DNA of 64,000 nt from Pseudomonas bohemica (GTDB lineage Bacteria; Pseudomonadota; Gammaproteobacteria; Pseudomonadales; Pseudomonadaceae): NCBI RefSeq assembly GCF_002934685.1, contig NZ_NKHL01000121.1, positions 229,589 to 293,588 of the forward strand, in the 5' to 3' direction. The notes under the pieces were generated by a model. That model saw only the letters and a list, made by a program, of their open reading frames with translations, was not told the origin of the DNA and did not search any database. This document shows positions 1-8,150 of this stretch, one piece after another (the stretch's first letter is position 1; each line of letters opens with the position of its first letter). Position numbers and translations under genes: made by a program.

Positions 1-49
1 ATGCTCTGGCTGCTGCTTGTTGCCGAACCCTGCGACGCCGGTTGCAATC

Positions 50-70
50 GGCCGATTCTGTTGAAAAAGT
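50..70 (+). repeat. Left terminal inverted repeat of the IS1182 element
   Basis: These 21 bp match the reverse complement of 4298-4318 exactly. The same end sequence recurs at both ends of the short element at 7652-7837. Confidence 0.92.
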
Positions 71-999
71 AGATCTCCTGCCTAGCCTGCGGCAAAATCA
101 GGTCATCGGCCAGCGGGAGGATTCGCAGCATGATGGGACAACTGTCGAACGGACAAGAGAGACTGTTTTACTCGTTCAACATTGAAGATCACATCCCAGC
201 CAATCACCTCCTGCGCAGCATTGATCGATGCCTCGATCTAAGCGATCTGCGCCATTATCTCGCCGATTTTTATAGCCCAATCGGGCGCCCGTCGATTGAT
301 CCCGAACTGATGATTCGCATGTTGGTGGTGGGCTACTGCTACGGCATTCGCTCCGAACGTCGGTTGTGCGAAGAGGCTCATTTGAACCTGGCGTATCGCT
401 GGTTCTGCCGCTTAAGCCTCGAAGACGAAGTCCCCAATCACTCTACGTTTTCCAAGAACCGCCACGGTCGTTTTCGTGACAGCTCGCTGTTTCGCTGGCT
501 GTTCAACGAGGTGCTGCGTCGGTGCATGGACGCGGGTCTGGTCAAAGGCGAAGGGTTTGCTGTCGACGCCAGCGTCATCAAGGCAGATGCCAGTCGGCAA
601 CGTGGCGTACCTGGCGATGAAGAAATTAACTGGCGCGATCCGTCGCTGAGTACTCGCGCCGTTCGTGAGTACCTAGATGCGCTGGATGATGAGGCTTTGG
701 CCGAAGCACTGCCCAAGCGCCTGTCGCTGACTGATCCACTTTCTCGTTGGACCGCAGCGCCAGGAGGCCCAGCGTTTTTCGCCTACTCGACGAACTATCT
801 GATTGATGTCGAGCATGGCGTGATCATGGACGTGGAGCCGACGCCAGCGCATCGAACCGCCGAGGTCGAGAGTACCAAGACCATGATTGAGCGGGTCGAA
901 GAACACTTCGATATCAAGCCGGATCGGCTCATCGGCGATACCGCTTATGGAACCGCACCGATGCTGGCCTGGATGGTGGACGAAAAAGACATCGAGCCA

Positions 1000-1003
1000 C
1001 ATG
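1000..1003. repeat. Target-site duplication CATG (left copy) of the IS21 element
   Basis: The partner copy is at 3652-3655. Removing the element with one copy rebuilds the uninterrupted IS1182 transposase codons, which fixes the insertion point to the base. Confidence 0.88.
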
Positions 1004-1140
1004 TGTGGGGATTCCACGCGCACTTGGACACCCAGTCCACGAACACTTGGACAGCGATTCCACGCTGACTCGGACATCCATTCCACGGCCACTTGGACAC
1101 TGATTCCACGAGCACTTGGACAGTGATCTCTCACTGATCC
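1004..1140 (+). repeat. IS21 left-end array of transposase-binding repeats
   Basis: Units built from CACTTGGACA and GATTCCACG recur several times at roughly 20-35 bp intervals between the element's left tip and istA. Multiple end repeats of this kind are typical binding sites for the IstA transposase in IS21 elements. Confidence 0.75.
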
Positions 1141-1216
1141 GACCCAAGCTCAGGCAGGCAGCCACGCAGAATTATTCACTACCATCGACCTCTTTTCTCC
1201 AAGCGAAGAGGTCGTC

Positions 1217-2746
1217 GTGGAGCGTATATCCATGCGTAAAATCCGAGAGGTACTACGCCTAAAGTTCGACGCCGGCCTGTCCGTGCGCAAAATTGCCATC
1301 AGCCTGCGCATCAGCAGCGGCAGTGCCGGTAATTACCTGCACCGCTTCAACGCTTGCGGGCTGACTTGGCCCACGCAGTTGTCGGACGCCGAACTGGAGC
1401 GCTGCCTATTTCCGCCAGCGCCGACGGTTCCCAGTGATCAACGTCCGATGCCTGATTGGGCATGGACGCACGCCGAGCTGCGCCGCCCGGGCGTCACCTT
1501 GGCCCTGCTCTGGCAAGAGTATCGACTCGCCCACCCGCTAGGCTTCCAGTACAGCTGGTACTGCGAGCACTACCGCCTTTGGGCCGCCAAGGTCGACGTG
1601 GTCATGCGCCAAGAGCACCGTGCGGGTGAAAAACTGTTCGTCGATTACGCCGGCCAGACCGCGCCGATCATCGACCGGCGAACCGGAGAAATCCGTCAGG
1701 CGCAGATATTCGTTGCCGTGCTGGGCGCCTCCAGCTACACCTTCGCCGAGGCCACCTGGTCGCAGCAACTGCCCGACTGGCTGGGCTCGCACGTGCGCTG
1801 CTTCATTTTTTTCGGTGGCACAGCGCAGATCCTGGTACCGGACAATCTACGCAGCGGCGTCACTAAGGCGCATCGCTATGAGCCCGATATCAATCCCAGT
1901 TACCGCGATTTAGCCGAGCATTATGGCGTAGCCGTATTGCCTGCTCGCTCGCGCAAGCCAAGGGACAAAGCCAAGGTCGAAGTCGGTGTCCAAGTCGTCG
2001 AGCGCTGGATCCTGGCGGTGCTGCGCAACCGCCAGTTCTTCTCGCTTGGCGAACTCAACACCGCCATCTCACTGCTGCTGGATCGCCTCAATCACAAGCC
2101 CTTCAAAAAGCTGCCCGGCTCACGTCGGTCAGCCTTCGAGGCCTTCGACCAACCGGCGCTGCAAGGGCTGCCGGAGCATGCTTACGTCTACGCCGAATGG
2201 AAAAAGGTACGCGTGCACATCGACTACCACGTCGAGGTCGACGGCCATTACTACTCGGTGCCGTACCAGCTGGTGAAGCACCAACTCGACGTGCGGCTCA
2301 CCGCGCAGATCGTGGAGTGCTTCCACGCCAACCAACGTGTGGCCAGCCATCGGCGCTCGCCGCACAAAGGCCGCCACACCACCCAAACCGAGCAAATGCC
2401 CAAGAGCCATCGCGAACATGCCGAATGGACGCCGCAGCGCCTGATTCACTGGGCTGAACAGGCCGGGCCGAACACCGCTGGTGTCATCGCCTACATCCTC
2501 GAACGCCGAATCCATCCGCAGCACGGCTTCCGCGCCTGCCTGGGGATCCTGCGCCTGGGCAAACAGCACGGCGAAGAGCGGCTGGAAGCCGCTTGCCAGC
2601 GCGCGCTGGCCCTGGGCGCGTGCAGCTACAAAAGCCTGGAATCGATCCTGCGCCAAGGCTTGGAGCGGCTACCGCTGGCCCAGCAAAACCTGCCGTTACT
2701 GCCCGAAGAACACATCAACCTGCGCGGCCCCGGCTACTACCACTGA
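1217..2746 (+). CDS. istA: IS21-family transposase IstA
   Basis: The 509-residue DDE transposase catalyses strand transfer of the IS21 element. The N terminus has a helix-turn-helix (MRKIREVLRLKFDAGLSVRKIA). The rve-type core follows, with likely catalytic residues in VDYAGQ (D), PDNLRSGV (D) and KAKVEVGV (E). The GTG at 1217 has AAGAGG five bases upstream; an ATG at 1232 is an alternative start. The gene lies 20 bp upstream of istB, whose ATPase helper is needed for target selection. Length is typical for the family and no frameshift is visible. Confidence 0.93.
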   Translation: MERISMRKIREVLRLKFDAGLSVRKIAISLRISSGSAGNYLHRFNACGLTWPTQLSDAELERCLFPPAPTVPSDQRPMPDWAWTHAELRRPGVTLALLWQEYRLAHPLGFQYSWYCEHYRLWAAKVDVVMRQEHRAGEKLFVDYAGQTAPIIDRRTGEIRQAQIFVAVLGASSYTFAEATWSQQLPDWLGSHVRCFIFFGGTAQILVPDNLRSGVTKAHRYEPDINPSYRDLAEHYGVAVLPARSRKPRDKAKVEVGVQVVERWILAVLRNRQFFSLGELNTAISLLLDRLNHKPFKKLPGSRRSAFEAFDQPALQGLPEHAYVYAEWKKVRVHIDYHVEVDGHYYSVPYQLVKHQLDVRLTAQIVECFHANQRVASHRRSPHKGRHTTQTEQMPKSHREHAEWTPQRLIHWAEQAGPNTAGVIAYILERRIHPQHGFRACLGILRLGKQHGEERLEAACQRALALGACSYKSLESILRQGLERLPLAQQNLPLLPEEHINLRGPGYYH

Positions 2747-2766
2747 CCTGAAACAGGAGCACCAAA

Positions 2767-3522
2767 ATGCTGCCCAACCCAACTCTCGACAAGCTGCAAA
2801 CCCTGCGTCTGCACGGCATGATCAAGGCGCTTGGCGAACAACACGCAACGCCTGACATCAACGATCTCAACTTCGACGAACGCCTCGGCCTGATGGTCGA
2901 CCGGGAGCTGACCGAGCGCGAAGACGCCCGCCTGACCACGCGCCTCAAAGCCGCACGACTGCGCCACAACGCCTGCCTGGAAGACATCGACTACCGCAGT
3001 CCGCGTGGCCTGGACAAGGCCTTGATCCTGCAACTGGGCAGCGGCCAGTGGCTGCGCGACGGCTTGAACCTGATCATCGGCGGCCCAACGGGCGTGGGCA
3101 AAACCTGGCTGGCCTGCGCGCTGGCTCACAAGGCCTGCCGCGACGGTTACAGCGTGCGTTATCTGCGCTTGCCGCGCTTGATGGAAGAACTGGGCCTGGC
3201 CCACGGCGACGGGCGCTTCGCCAAACTCATGGCCGGCTACGCCAAGACTGACCTGCTGATCCTCGACGACTGGGGCTTGGCGCCGTTTACCGAATCGCAA
3301 CGGCGCGACATGCTCGAACTGCTGGACGACCGTTATGGCAACCGCTCGACGCTGGTGACCAGCCAGATGCCAGTGGACAAATGGCACGCACTGATCGGCG
3401 ATCCGACCTTGGGCGATGCGATCCTCGACCGGCTGGTGCATAACGCTTATCGGATCGAACTGAAGGGCGAATCGATGCGCAGACGCGCAACGAAATTGAC
3501 GGCGACAGAGACTTCAGACTAA
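2767..3522 (+). CDS. istB: IS21-family ATP-binding helper protein IstB
   Basis: The 251-residue AAA+ ATPase is related to DnaC/DnaA-type loaders and works with IstA in IS21 transposition. A Walker A motif (GPTGVGKTWLACAL) lies near residue 100 and a Walker B (LLILDDWGL) near residue 165. An AGGAG ribosome site precedes the ATG, and the gene follows istA by 20 bp, so the two are probably co-transcribed. It ends about 30 bp before the right-end repeat array. Confidence 0.94.
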   Translation: MLPNPTLDKLQTLRLHGMIKALGEQHATPDINDLNFDERLGLMVDRELTEREDARLTTRLKAARLRHNACLEDIDYRSPRGLDKALILQLGSGQWLRDGLNLIIGGPTGVGKTWLACALAHKACRDGYSVRYLRLPRLMEELGLAHGDGRFAKLMAGYAKTDLLILDDWGLAPFTESQRRDMLELLDDRYGNRSTLVTSQMPVDKWHALIGDPTLGDAILDRLVHNAYRIELKGESMRRRATKLTATETSD

Positions 3523-3555
3523 CAATGCAAACCTGCGTCGCTGCGCTCCGACTGC

Positions 3556-3651
3556 CTGTCCAAGTGGATGTGGATCAGGTGTCCAAGTGAGCATGGAACG
3601 AGTGTCCAAATGATCGTGGACTGAGTGTCCAAGTGTCGTGGAATCCGCACA
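3556..3651 (-). repeat. IS21 right-end array of transposase-binding repeats
   Basis: Four GTCCAA-type units (TGTCCAAGTG or close variants) appear in inverted orientation relative to the left array, ending at the CACA tip. They mirror the left end and mark the right boundary. Confidence 0.72.
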
Positions 3652-4297
3652 CATGTGCCGGTATGGGACAAAACCGAGCGTAAGAACGACAGCCTCTCGA
3701 TCAGCGATTTTCAATGGAATGAAGATGTGCAGGAATATCGTTGCCCCGCGGGGAATGCCCTGCGTAGCGAGTGGCGGGCCTTCAAGAACCAGCGCTCACA
3801 TGTCACGAAAGCCGACACCATCATCTTCCGATCCCGGCAAACCGACTGTGCTACATGCTCAATGAAAGAGCGCTGCTGCCCGAACACTTCATTTAGAAAA
3901 ATCGCACGCAGCGTCCATGAAGCAGCCCGCGATGTAGCGCGGCGAATCGCCAAGACACCTCAATACGTGTGCTCTCGCCACGAACGTAAGAAGGTCGAAA
4001 TGTTGTTCGCTCACCTCAAACGAATCCTGAAACTGGATCGGTTGCGACTACGAGGAATGACCGGTGCGAACGACGAATTTACCTTGGCGGCTGCGGTACA
4101 GAATCTAAGAAGACTGGCAAAACTGACCTCACAAGGGCCGCCGGCCACGGGATAGGTACGCCCGGAAACAGCAAAAAACCTCAAATCAACCCACCGACCA
4201 AGCTGCAACGATCAACGCAGAACGAAAAAGCCACGCAACGTGGTGGATAGGTTCTGAGGTGAGGGACAACCTCGACATCTTCGAGCCTGAAATTCCG

Positions 4298-4318
4298 ACT
4301 TTTTCAACAGAATCGGCC
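4298..4318 (-). repeat. Right terminal inverted repeat of the IS1182 element
   Basis: This is the exact inverted copy of 50-70. Just inside it the match to the MITE ends continues (AAAAAGTCGG when read inward). It lies 151 bp from the stop codon of the helicase-nuclease gene; I see no gene in those 151 bp. Confidence 0.92.
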
Positions 4319-4469
4319 ATAAGTAGTCAGTCGGAAACGTTCACGAAACCGTGGGCGATTCATCACAATTTTGAACGTCATCAAGATCGCCTAAGCACTA
4401 GATATAAAGCCTTCAGCCCTACTAGAAATAGCAGGGCTATAGGTCTCACAAATTTCTCTTAGAAACTAA

Positions 4470-7367
4470 TCAATTATACAAACGAAATGGCAGATCTTCT
4501 GCGACGGCTTGCCCAGGAGTGCAGAGCCACTGCCACACTTGTTGTTGCGTTAGGCTTCCCTCGCACAATCGCAATAGAGCTTCACCCAAATCCCCGCTTT
4601 CAACTACGCTTAACCGGCCGCAGGATGCAATTTGTTGTGGCACACTCGGATCTACTCCGGGATGGCAAAGAGTCACGCAAAAACAATCTCTAAAGCCATG
4701 AATTTCGGAGGCCGCTAAAACTTCTACCGCTTTATTGTAATCGACAAGCTTATCTCCCTCTTTCGATTTTAGCTCGACCACAATCGAAGACGAATCGAAG
4801 AATTTGACTAGATAGTCGGGCGCGCCAGTTTTAGTCTTGTCATCTAATTTCTCAAACGCTACACCTAGCTGTACAAGCACCTGTTCGAACGCCACTTCAA
4901 ACGCATCACCTTTTGCCTCATAATAGTTATCAATTAGAACCTTACTATCGCATCTGCTAGCTCGTTTTAGATGCCTAACAGACATTCGCTTCCGCTGGTC
5001 AACTTTCCAATCTCGACAAGCGTCTCGTACCCAATTTGCTTTAGCTTGCGCATTAGGCTTAGATTTTACAAAAGCTAAAATTCTTGCTGAATTCGCCTCA
5101 GGACTGCCAAGCATAAGCAATTGCGGCGTTGTGACTCCATGCTGCTTCAAGAGCAACATTTCATGCCTATACAGCTTTAAAGCACTACCCGCCGCAGATA
5201 CCCCTGTCATCCAGAGAATGTCGTCCGGCAATCCCTCTTGGACTCTGTATGCTAATCTTCGAATGTAGCGCGTCAGCTTAGATATAGCGCGCAGCAAAGT
5301 ATCATCCACTCTTAATTGTGGCGGACGAAGAACTGGCGGCACGCGCTTATCGGCGGCGGACATAGCTATCCCAGCTAAGCCCTGTAGGACCCAGGATAGG
5401 TTTCTGTTCATTTCTTTGACAGCGCCAGCACTCAGAGATTTAACTTCACGCTCAATTGCCCTGATCTCAACACCGCTAGTCCACTTCTGGCACAACCATG
5501 CCGCATTAGTAGGTACTGGATCAACTTGCCAAATTGATTCCATTAGATCATCTGCGAGGTGCTGCGCATCATAAATGGGATCTTTCAACTGATAAGGCAG
5601 GAACCGAGTAGGTTTAACTCCATTTCTCGGACGAAACTCAGGGCTGGATAAGCATGCGGAAAAGATAAGCATCTCTAGCCTGGACTTGAGATCCGCCGAT
5701 TCAAGATGCCCAATGAGTTCTGCCAAATAAAGTGACTTCCTAGACAGAAAGTTGATTAAAAACACTCCAGTTTCAGGTAGCAAACCACTGAACCCGACCG
5801 CTCGCCCCACTGGCGTAGGGCTCAGGTCCCCACCAGATGTTTCAACGACGAAGCCAGCATCAATCAACCCGGCCAGAGCAACACCGACTTTACTCGGCCA
5901 CGTCTTAAATGCAGTTAAGTTGTTATCTTCTTCCCTTAACGCACTGAACGTTGTGCAAACAAGCTCTTCAAGCTCGGCTCTGTTGTTGCACAACCCTGAA
6001 GATATCAGTTGCAGTGAAAGCTGACCAAACCTAGCAGGCACAATTCGCGCTTTGATTTCAGGAAGCTGCTCTATTGATAAATAACTTGTAGCTAATGCGC
6101 GTTGCGGCCCGGTACCAAAATATATTACACGCCCTTCTGCATGTTCAAACCCCATACGCCCAACCCGCCCGGACATGTTGTGAAACTCTGCGCTATCTAT
6201 TGCGACATACTGCCTTTGCTGGCCGTCCCAACGTTCCCAATTAGCAAATACTGCTGCCCCTAGAGGGAAATTCACACCTGCTGCTAAAGTACTTGTAGCA
6301 AATACAACATCCAGCTTATTTTCTGACAAGTAACGTTCCACTACTCCTCGCTCTTCGTCAGTCAAATCCGCGTTATGACTCGCAACTCGGAGACCCAGTA
6401 TCTTCGCCAACATCGTGTTAGCTGAAGTTTCAGGCAAGGTATCAAACTCTAACGACAGCTGTCCTTGATTACCCTTGTGGTACGAAGCTACAAAAGCCTC
6501 AGCAAGATCATAGGTATCTTGCTTTTTCATGCAAAAAACTATGATTGGAAGCGGTGGATTATCTTGCTTAAGCAGATATGTTAAAGCTGAAATCGTTTCC
6601 GCTTTAACTCCAGCAGGCAGTCGCTTGTCCGATTCCATCACATCAGGTTTCACACTGCTTACTGAATAAATCTGATCGCCAATCCAGCATTCATACCGTA
6701 AATGTTTCTCGCGCTTTTGCTCGAAAATAAGCTGAACCCGCAGCCAGTTCGCTAAGTCCTGGGCGTCCTTGCTTTTTAAAACTGCTGACAATCCTACAAA
6801 CTGTTTCCAACCCGCGTTCCGCATAAGTGTTAAAAGGACTTCAACATTTTGCCCGCGGTTTTCGTCTCCCATCAGCTGAATTTCATCGCACACGACAATC
6901 GTATTTTGCATGCTTTTCGGCACCCCAGATGCCGACAGTAGCGCTAAATATTTTTCATATGTAGCAATTACCAGAGGAGCACTTAGAGGAGCCGCAGAAT
7001 ACTGTCCCGTGGCATCTTCGACGTAGTCCCCCGTGGCAATAACCATGGAAGCACCATCGCTCTCCAAATATCTGTCCAACAACAACGTTTTGAAGTCTTC
7101 AAATTTCTGCTTGGCCAGTGCGCGATGGGTCACCAAATAAACTGTTTTATTCCCAGCGAGCAGTCCTTCAGCAATAGCCCAGAGCCCAATTTGAGTCTTT
7201 CCCGTGGAGGTAGGGGAAACCACCAGCATGCTTTGTCCATGCGCCACGCCAGACTCCAACGCGAGGTACTGAACATCAGTGAGGGAAATCGCCTCCTCGG
7301 ATCGATAGACCAACCCATCGGCCACAGATGCGGACAGACCGTGTTCTACTGGAAAGGTATCCCTCAT
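4470..7367 (-). CDS. SF2 (Ski2/Hel308-like) helicase fused to C-terminal PD-(D/E)XK nuclease; putative defence protein
   Basis: The 965-residue protein has an N-terminal SF2 helicase. It shows a Q-motif-like segment near residue 33, Walker A PTSTGKT at about 52-58, an unusual motif II DEIQ at about 161-164, GLSAV as motif III, FATSTLAAGVNFP as motif V and MSGRVGRMG as motif VI. The motif V/VI pair resembles Ski2/Hel308 helicases. The C-terminal 140 residues fit a PD-(D/E)XK nuclease: Glu about 828, Asp851 in APDYLV, Glu865 and Lys867 in VELKSK. I chose the ATG at 7367 because ACAGGAG lies nine bases upstream; a TTG at 7376 abuts that site. Codons are visibly AT-richer than in neighbouring backbone genes, suggesting transfer. 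It stands alone beside glmS, with no partner gene between it and the IS1182 end. A DNA-defence role is inference; architecture resembles DdmD-type helicase-nucleases, but no Argonaute partner is present. Confidence 0.8.
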   Translation of the reverse strand: MRDTFPVEHGLSASVADGLVYRSEEAISLTDVQYLALESGVAHGQSMLVVSPTSTGKTQIGLWAIAEGLLAGNKTVYLVTHRALAKQKFEDFKTLLLDRYLESDGASMVIATGDYVEDATGQYSAAPLSAPLVIATYEKYLALLSASGVPKSMQNTIVVCDEIQLMGDENRGQNVEVLLTLMRNAGWKQFVGLSAVLKSKDAQDLANWLRVQLIFEQKREKHLRYECWIGDQIYSVSSVKPDVMESDKRLPAGVKAETISALTYLLKQDNPPLPIIVFCMKKQDTYDLAEAFVASYHKGNQGQLSLEFDTLPETSANTMLAKILGLRVASHNADLTDEERGVVERYLSENKLDVVFATSTLAAGVNFPLGAAVFANWERWDGQQRQYVAIDSAEFHNMSGRVGRMGFEHAEGRVIYFGTGPQRALATSYLSIEQLPEIKARIVPARFGQLSLQLISSGLCNNRAELEELVCTTFSALREEDNNLTAFKTWPSKVGVALAGLIDAGFVVETSGGDLSPTPVGRAVGFSGLLPETGVFLINFLSRKSLYLAELIGHLESADLKSRLEMLIFSACLSSPEFRPRNGVKPTRFLPYQLKDPIYDAQHLADDLMESIWQVDPVPTNAAWLCQKWTSGVEIRAIEREVKSLSAGAVKEMNRNLSWVLQGLAGIAMSAADKRVPPVLRPPQLRVDDTLLRAISKLTRYIRRLAYRVQEGLPDDILWMTGVSAAGSALKLYRHEMLLLKQHGVTTPQLLMLGSPEANSARILAFVKSKPNAQAKANWVRDACRDWKVDQRKRMSVRHLKRASRCDSKVLIDNYYEAKGDAFEVAFEQVLVQLGVAFEKLDDKTKTGAPDYLVKFFDSSSIVVELKSKEGDKLVDYNKAVEVLAASEIHGFRDCFCVTLCHPGVDPSVPQQIASCGRLSVVESGDLGEALLRLCEGSLTQQQVWQWLCTPGQAVAEDLPFRLYN

Positions 7368-7400
7368 GCCTAGCAACTCCTGTCATGCGTTTGGGTGCAA

Positions 7401-7422
7401 GCGCCCAGAGCAATCTGGGCGC
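7401..7422. promoter_or_regulatory. Perfect 9-bp stem hairpin in the leader of the helicase-nuclease gene
   Basis: GCGCCCAGA at 7401-7409 and TCTGGGCGC at 7414-7422 are perfect inverted arms around a 4-base loop. The structure starts 34 bp upstream of the chosen ATG and has no T-run on the gene's strand, so it reads as an operator or mRNA leader hairpin rather than a terminator. Confidence 0.5.
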
Positions 7423-7460
7423 CAAGTGTCCGAATCCGGCAGAAGCATACGTAGCATTAA

Positions 7461-7477
7461 ATGGCCATATTGGCCAT
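7461..7477. promoter_or_regulatory. Inverted repeat ATGGCCA-TAT-TGGCCAT, candidate operator
   Basis: Two perfect 7-bp arms with a 3-bp spacer lie about 94 bp upstream of the helicase-nuclease start in AT-rich DNA. Symmetry and position suit a dimeric regulator site, but no promoter elements can be assigned with confidence. Confidence 0.35.
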
Positions 7478-7651
7478 CCTACTAAGCGTCAGAGCGGCAA
7501 TCTGGGAAAAGCAGGGCGGTAAAATGCATAGCCATATAATCTGTAACTACATAATTTTTAATAGAATTATACTGGATCATGTAGTGGATTCGCTTTCCCG
7601 GCCCTCACTTTGAATCGCTCTTAATTTCTCAGAGACTGAATAACCGATTCT

Positions 7652-7837
7652 GGCCGATTCTGTTGAAAAAGTCGGTCTGCCCAAACTGCCTGGTCATTGA
7701 CTGGTGAAAACGCCCTTTTTGCACGTTGCTACGTGAAATCCGAGTCCAGAAGCCTCTGCCAAAAGTAAAGATTTCAATCTCGGACGCGTACTTTTCTGAT
7801 ACACAAACCATGGCCGACTTTTTCAACAGAATCAGCC
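7652..7837. mobile_element. MITE-like element with IS1182-type ends (186 bp)
   Basis: The left end (from 7652) and the inverted right end (to 7837) share a 24-bp terminal repeat with one mismatch. The left copy repeats the 21-bp end of the IS1182 element at 50-4318 exactly. No transposase sequence lies inside. This is the pattern of a non-autonomous derivative moved by an IS1182 transposase. A partial extra copy of CCGATTCTG directly precedes it (7644-7652). Confidence 0.8.
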
Positions 7838-8022
7838 GGAAGCAGCCTCCCCGGAAATTTTTCTCGCGCTGACAAACTCAGAAAACAGATTATGACTCTG
7901 CTAGATCAAGCTTCAAAATTGGGGTGAAGTCTAGGTCGAACAAAAGATCTGCGATCTGCATCCGCTTTGGTTCTTACGGACCTGAGTCGAACCTACGCCC
8001 GTTCAGCTTATTCGCCGCGTTA

Positions 8023-8050
8023 GGACCCTCGGCAGGGTCCAACGTTGGAC
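8023..8050. repeat. Two overlapping palindromes downstream of glmS
   Basis: GGACCCT-CGGC-AGGGTCC at 8023-8040 overlaps a perfect 14-bp palindrome, GTCCAACGTTGGAC, at 8037-8050. The two share GTCC, so only one can form at a time. Neither strand has a T-run after them. The stretch 7838-8022 to their left shows no gene or other structure I can support. Confidence 0.5.
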
Positions 8051-8093
8051 ACTTTGTATTTCACCAAGACAGTTTATATTTCGAAATTCCACA
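8048..8093. repeat. 20-bp-spaced direct repeats ending in ACA: possible worn Tn7-like right end
   Basis: GACACTTTGTATTTC (8048-8062) and GACAGTTTATATTTC (8068-8082) match at 13 of 15 positions and are exactly 20 bp apart. The stretch stops at ACA (8091-8093), that is, TGT when read away from glmS. Tn7-like right ends begin TGT and carry closely spaced TnsB sites. The TGT falls 22 bases after the glmS stop, about four bases nearer than in canonical Tn7 insertions, and no tns genes are in view, so this is tentative. Confidence 0.3.
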
Positions 8094-8150
8094 ATTTCCC
8101 AACCTGTGGATAACTTATTCCACAGTGACCGATTTCGCCAAGTTACGCGG
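8091..8150 (-). other. attTn7-type target region (end of glmS and just downstream)
   Basis: The conserved glmS end encoding AKSVTVE is the sequence bound by TnsD-type target selectors, which direct insertion about 25 bp past the stop codon. The accessory DNA at 1-8.1 kb lies on exactly that side of glmS. A perfect DnaA-box sequence (8105-8113) also lies right after the stop. Confidence 0.6.

Larger units (their letters stand above)
1004..3651 (+). mobile_element. Complete IS21-family insertion sequence (istA-istB)
   Basis: The 2,648-bp element starts TGTG and ends CACA. The ends align as imperfect inverted repeats of about 28 bp containing GATTCCACG and CACTTGGACAC. It is flanked by a 4-bp duplication, CATG, at 1000-1003 and 3652-3655. 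It carries the family's two genes in order, istA then istB, 20 bp apart, and arrays of end repeats. Both genes look intact, so it may be active. Confidence 0.93.
130..4155 (+). pseudogene. IS1182-family transposase, split by IS21 insertion
   Basis: The reading frame runs 130-1003, is broken by the IS21 element, and resumes at 3652-4155. Joining the halves across one copy of the CATG duplication restores the frame as IEPH-VPVW, so no other damage is needed to explain the loss. The left part carries the N-terminal transposase domain (GRPSIDPELMIRMLVVGYCYG) and two likely catalytic aspartates (VDASVIKADASR and IGDTAYG). The right part carries the probable catalytic glutamate in KKVEMLFAHLKR and a cysteine cluster (CATCSMKERCC). 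The start at 130 has a GGGAGG ribosome site nine bases upstream. The apparent ORF end at 1068 is read-through into IS21 sequence, not a real C terminus. Confidence 0.9.
50..4318 (+). mobile_element. IS1182-family insertion sequence, interrupted by an IS21-family element
   Basis: The element is bounded by perfect 21-bp inverted repeats at 50-70 and 4298-4318, which begin GGCCGATTCTGTTG. The left half of a DDE transposase gene lies at 130-1003 and the right half at 3652-4155; the IS21 element sits between them. Subtracting that insertion and its duplicated CATG leaves about 1,617 bp, normal for IS1182. I see no clear target duplication outside the ends. With its transposase split it cannot move itself. 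Confidence 0.9.

Noticed and set aside
1..49. Possible end of a gene left of IS1182
   Set aside because: Only 49 bases are visible; no frame can be recognised, so the interrupted or neighbouring gene cannot be named.
1004..1140. CRISPR-like array from the CACTTGGACA repeats
   Set aside because: Repeats are short, imperfect and mirrored at the other end of IS21, which explains them as transposase sites. No cas genes or regular spacers are present anywhere in the window.
4259..4462. 67-codon frame spanning the IS1182 right end
   Set aside because: It reads through the terminal inverted repeat and has no ribosome site.
4319..8114. Argonaute (DdmE), HamA or tns partner genes near the helicase-nuclease
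   Set aside because: No open frame of suitable size exists in the gaps around it, so a multi-gene Hachiman, DdmDE or intact Tn7 reading is not supported within this window.
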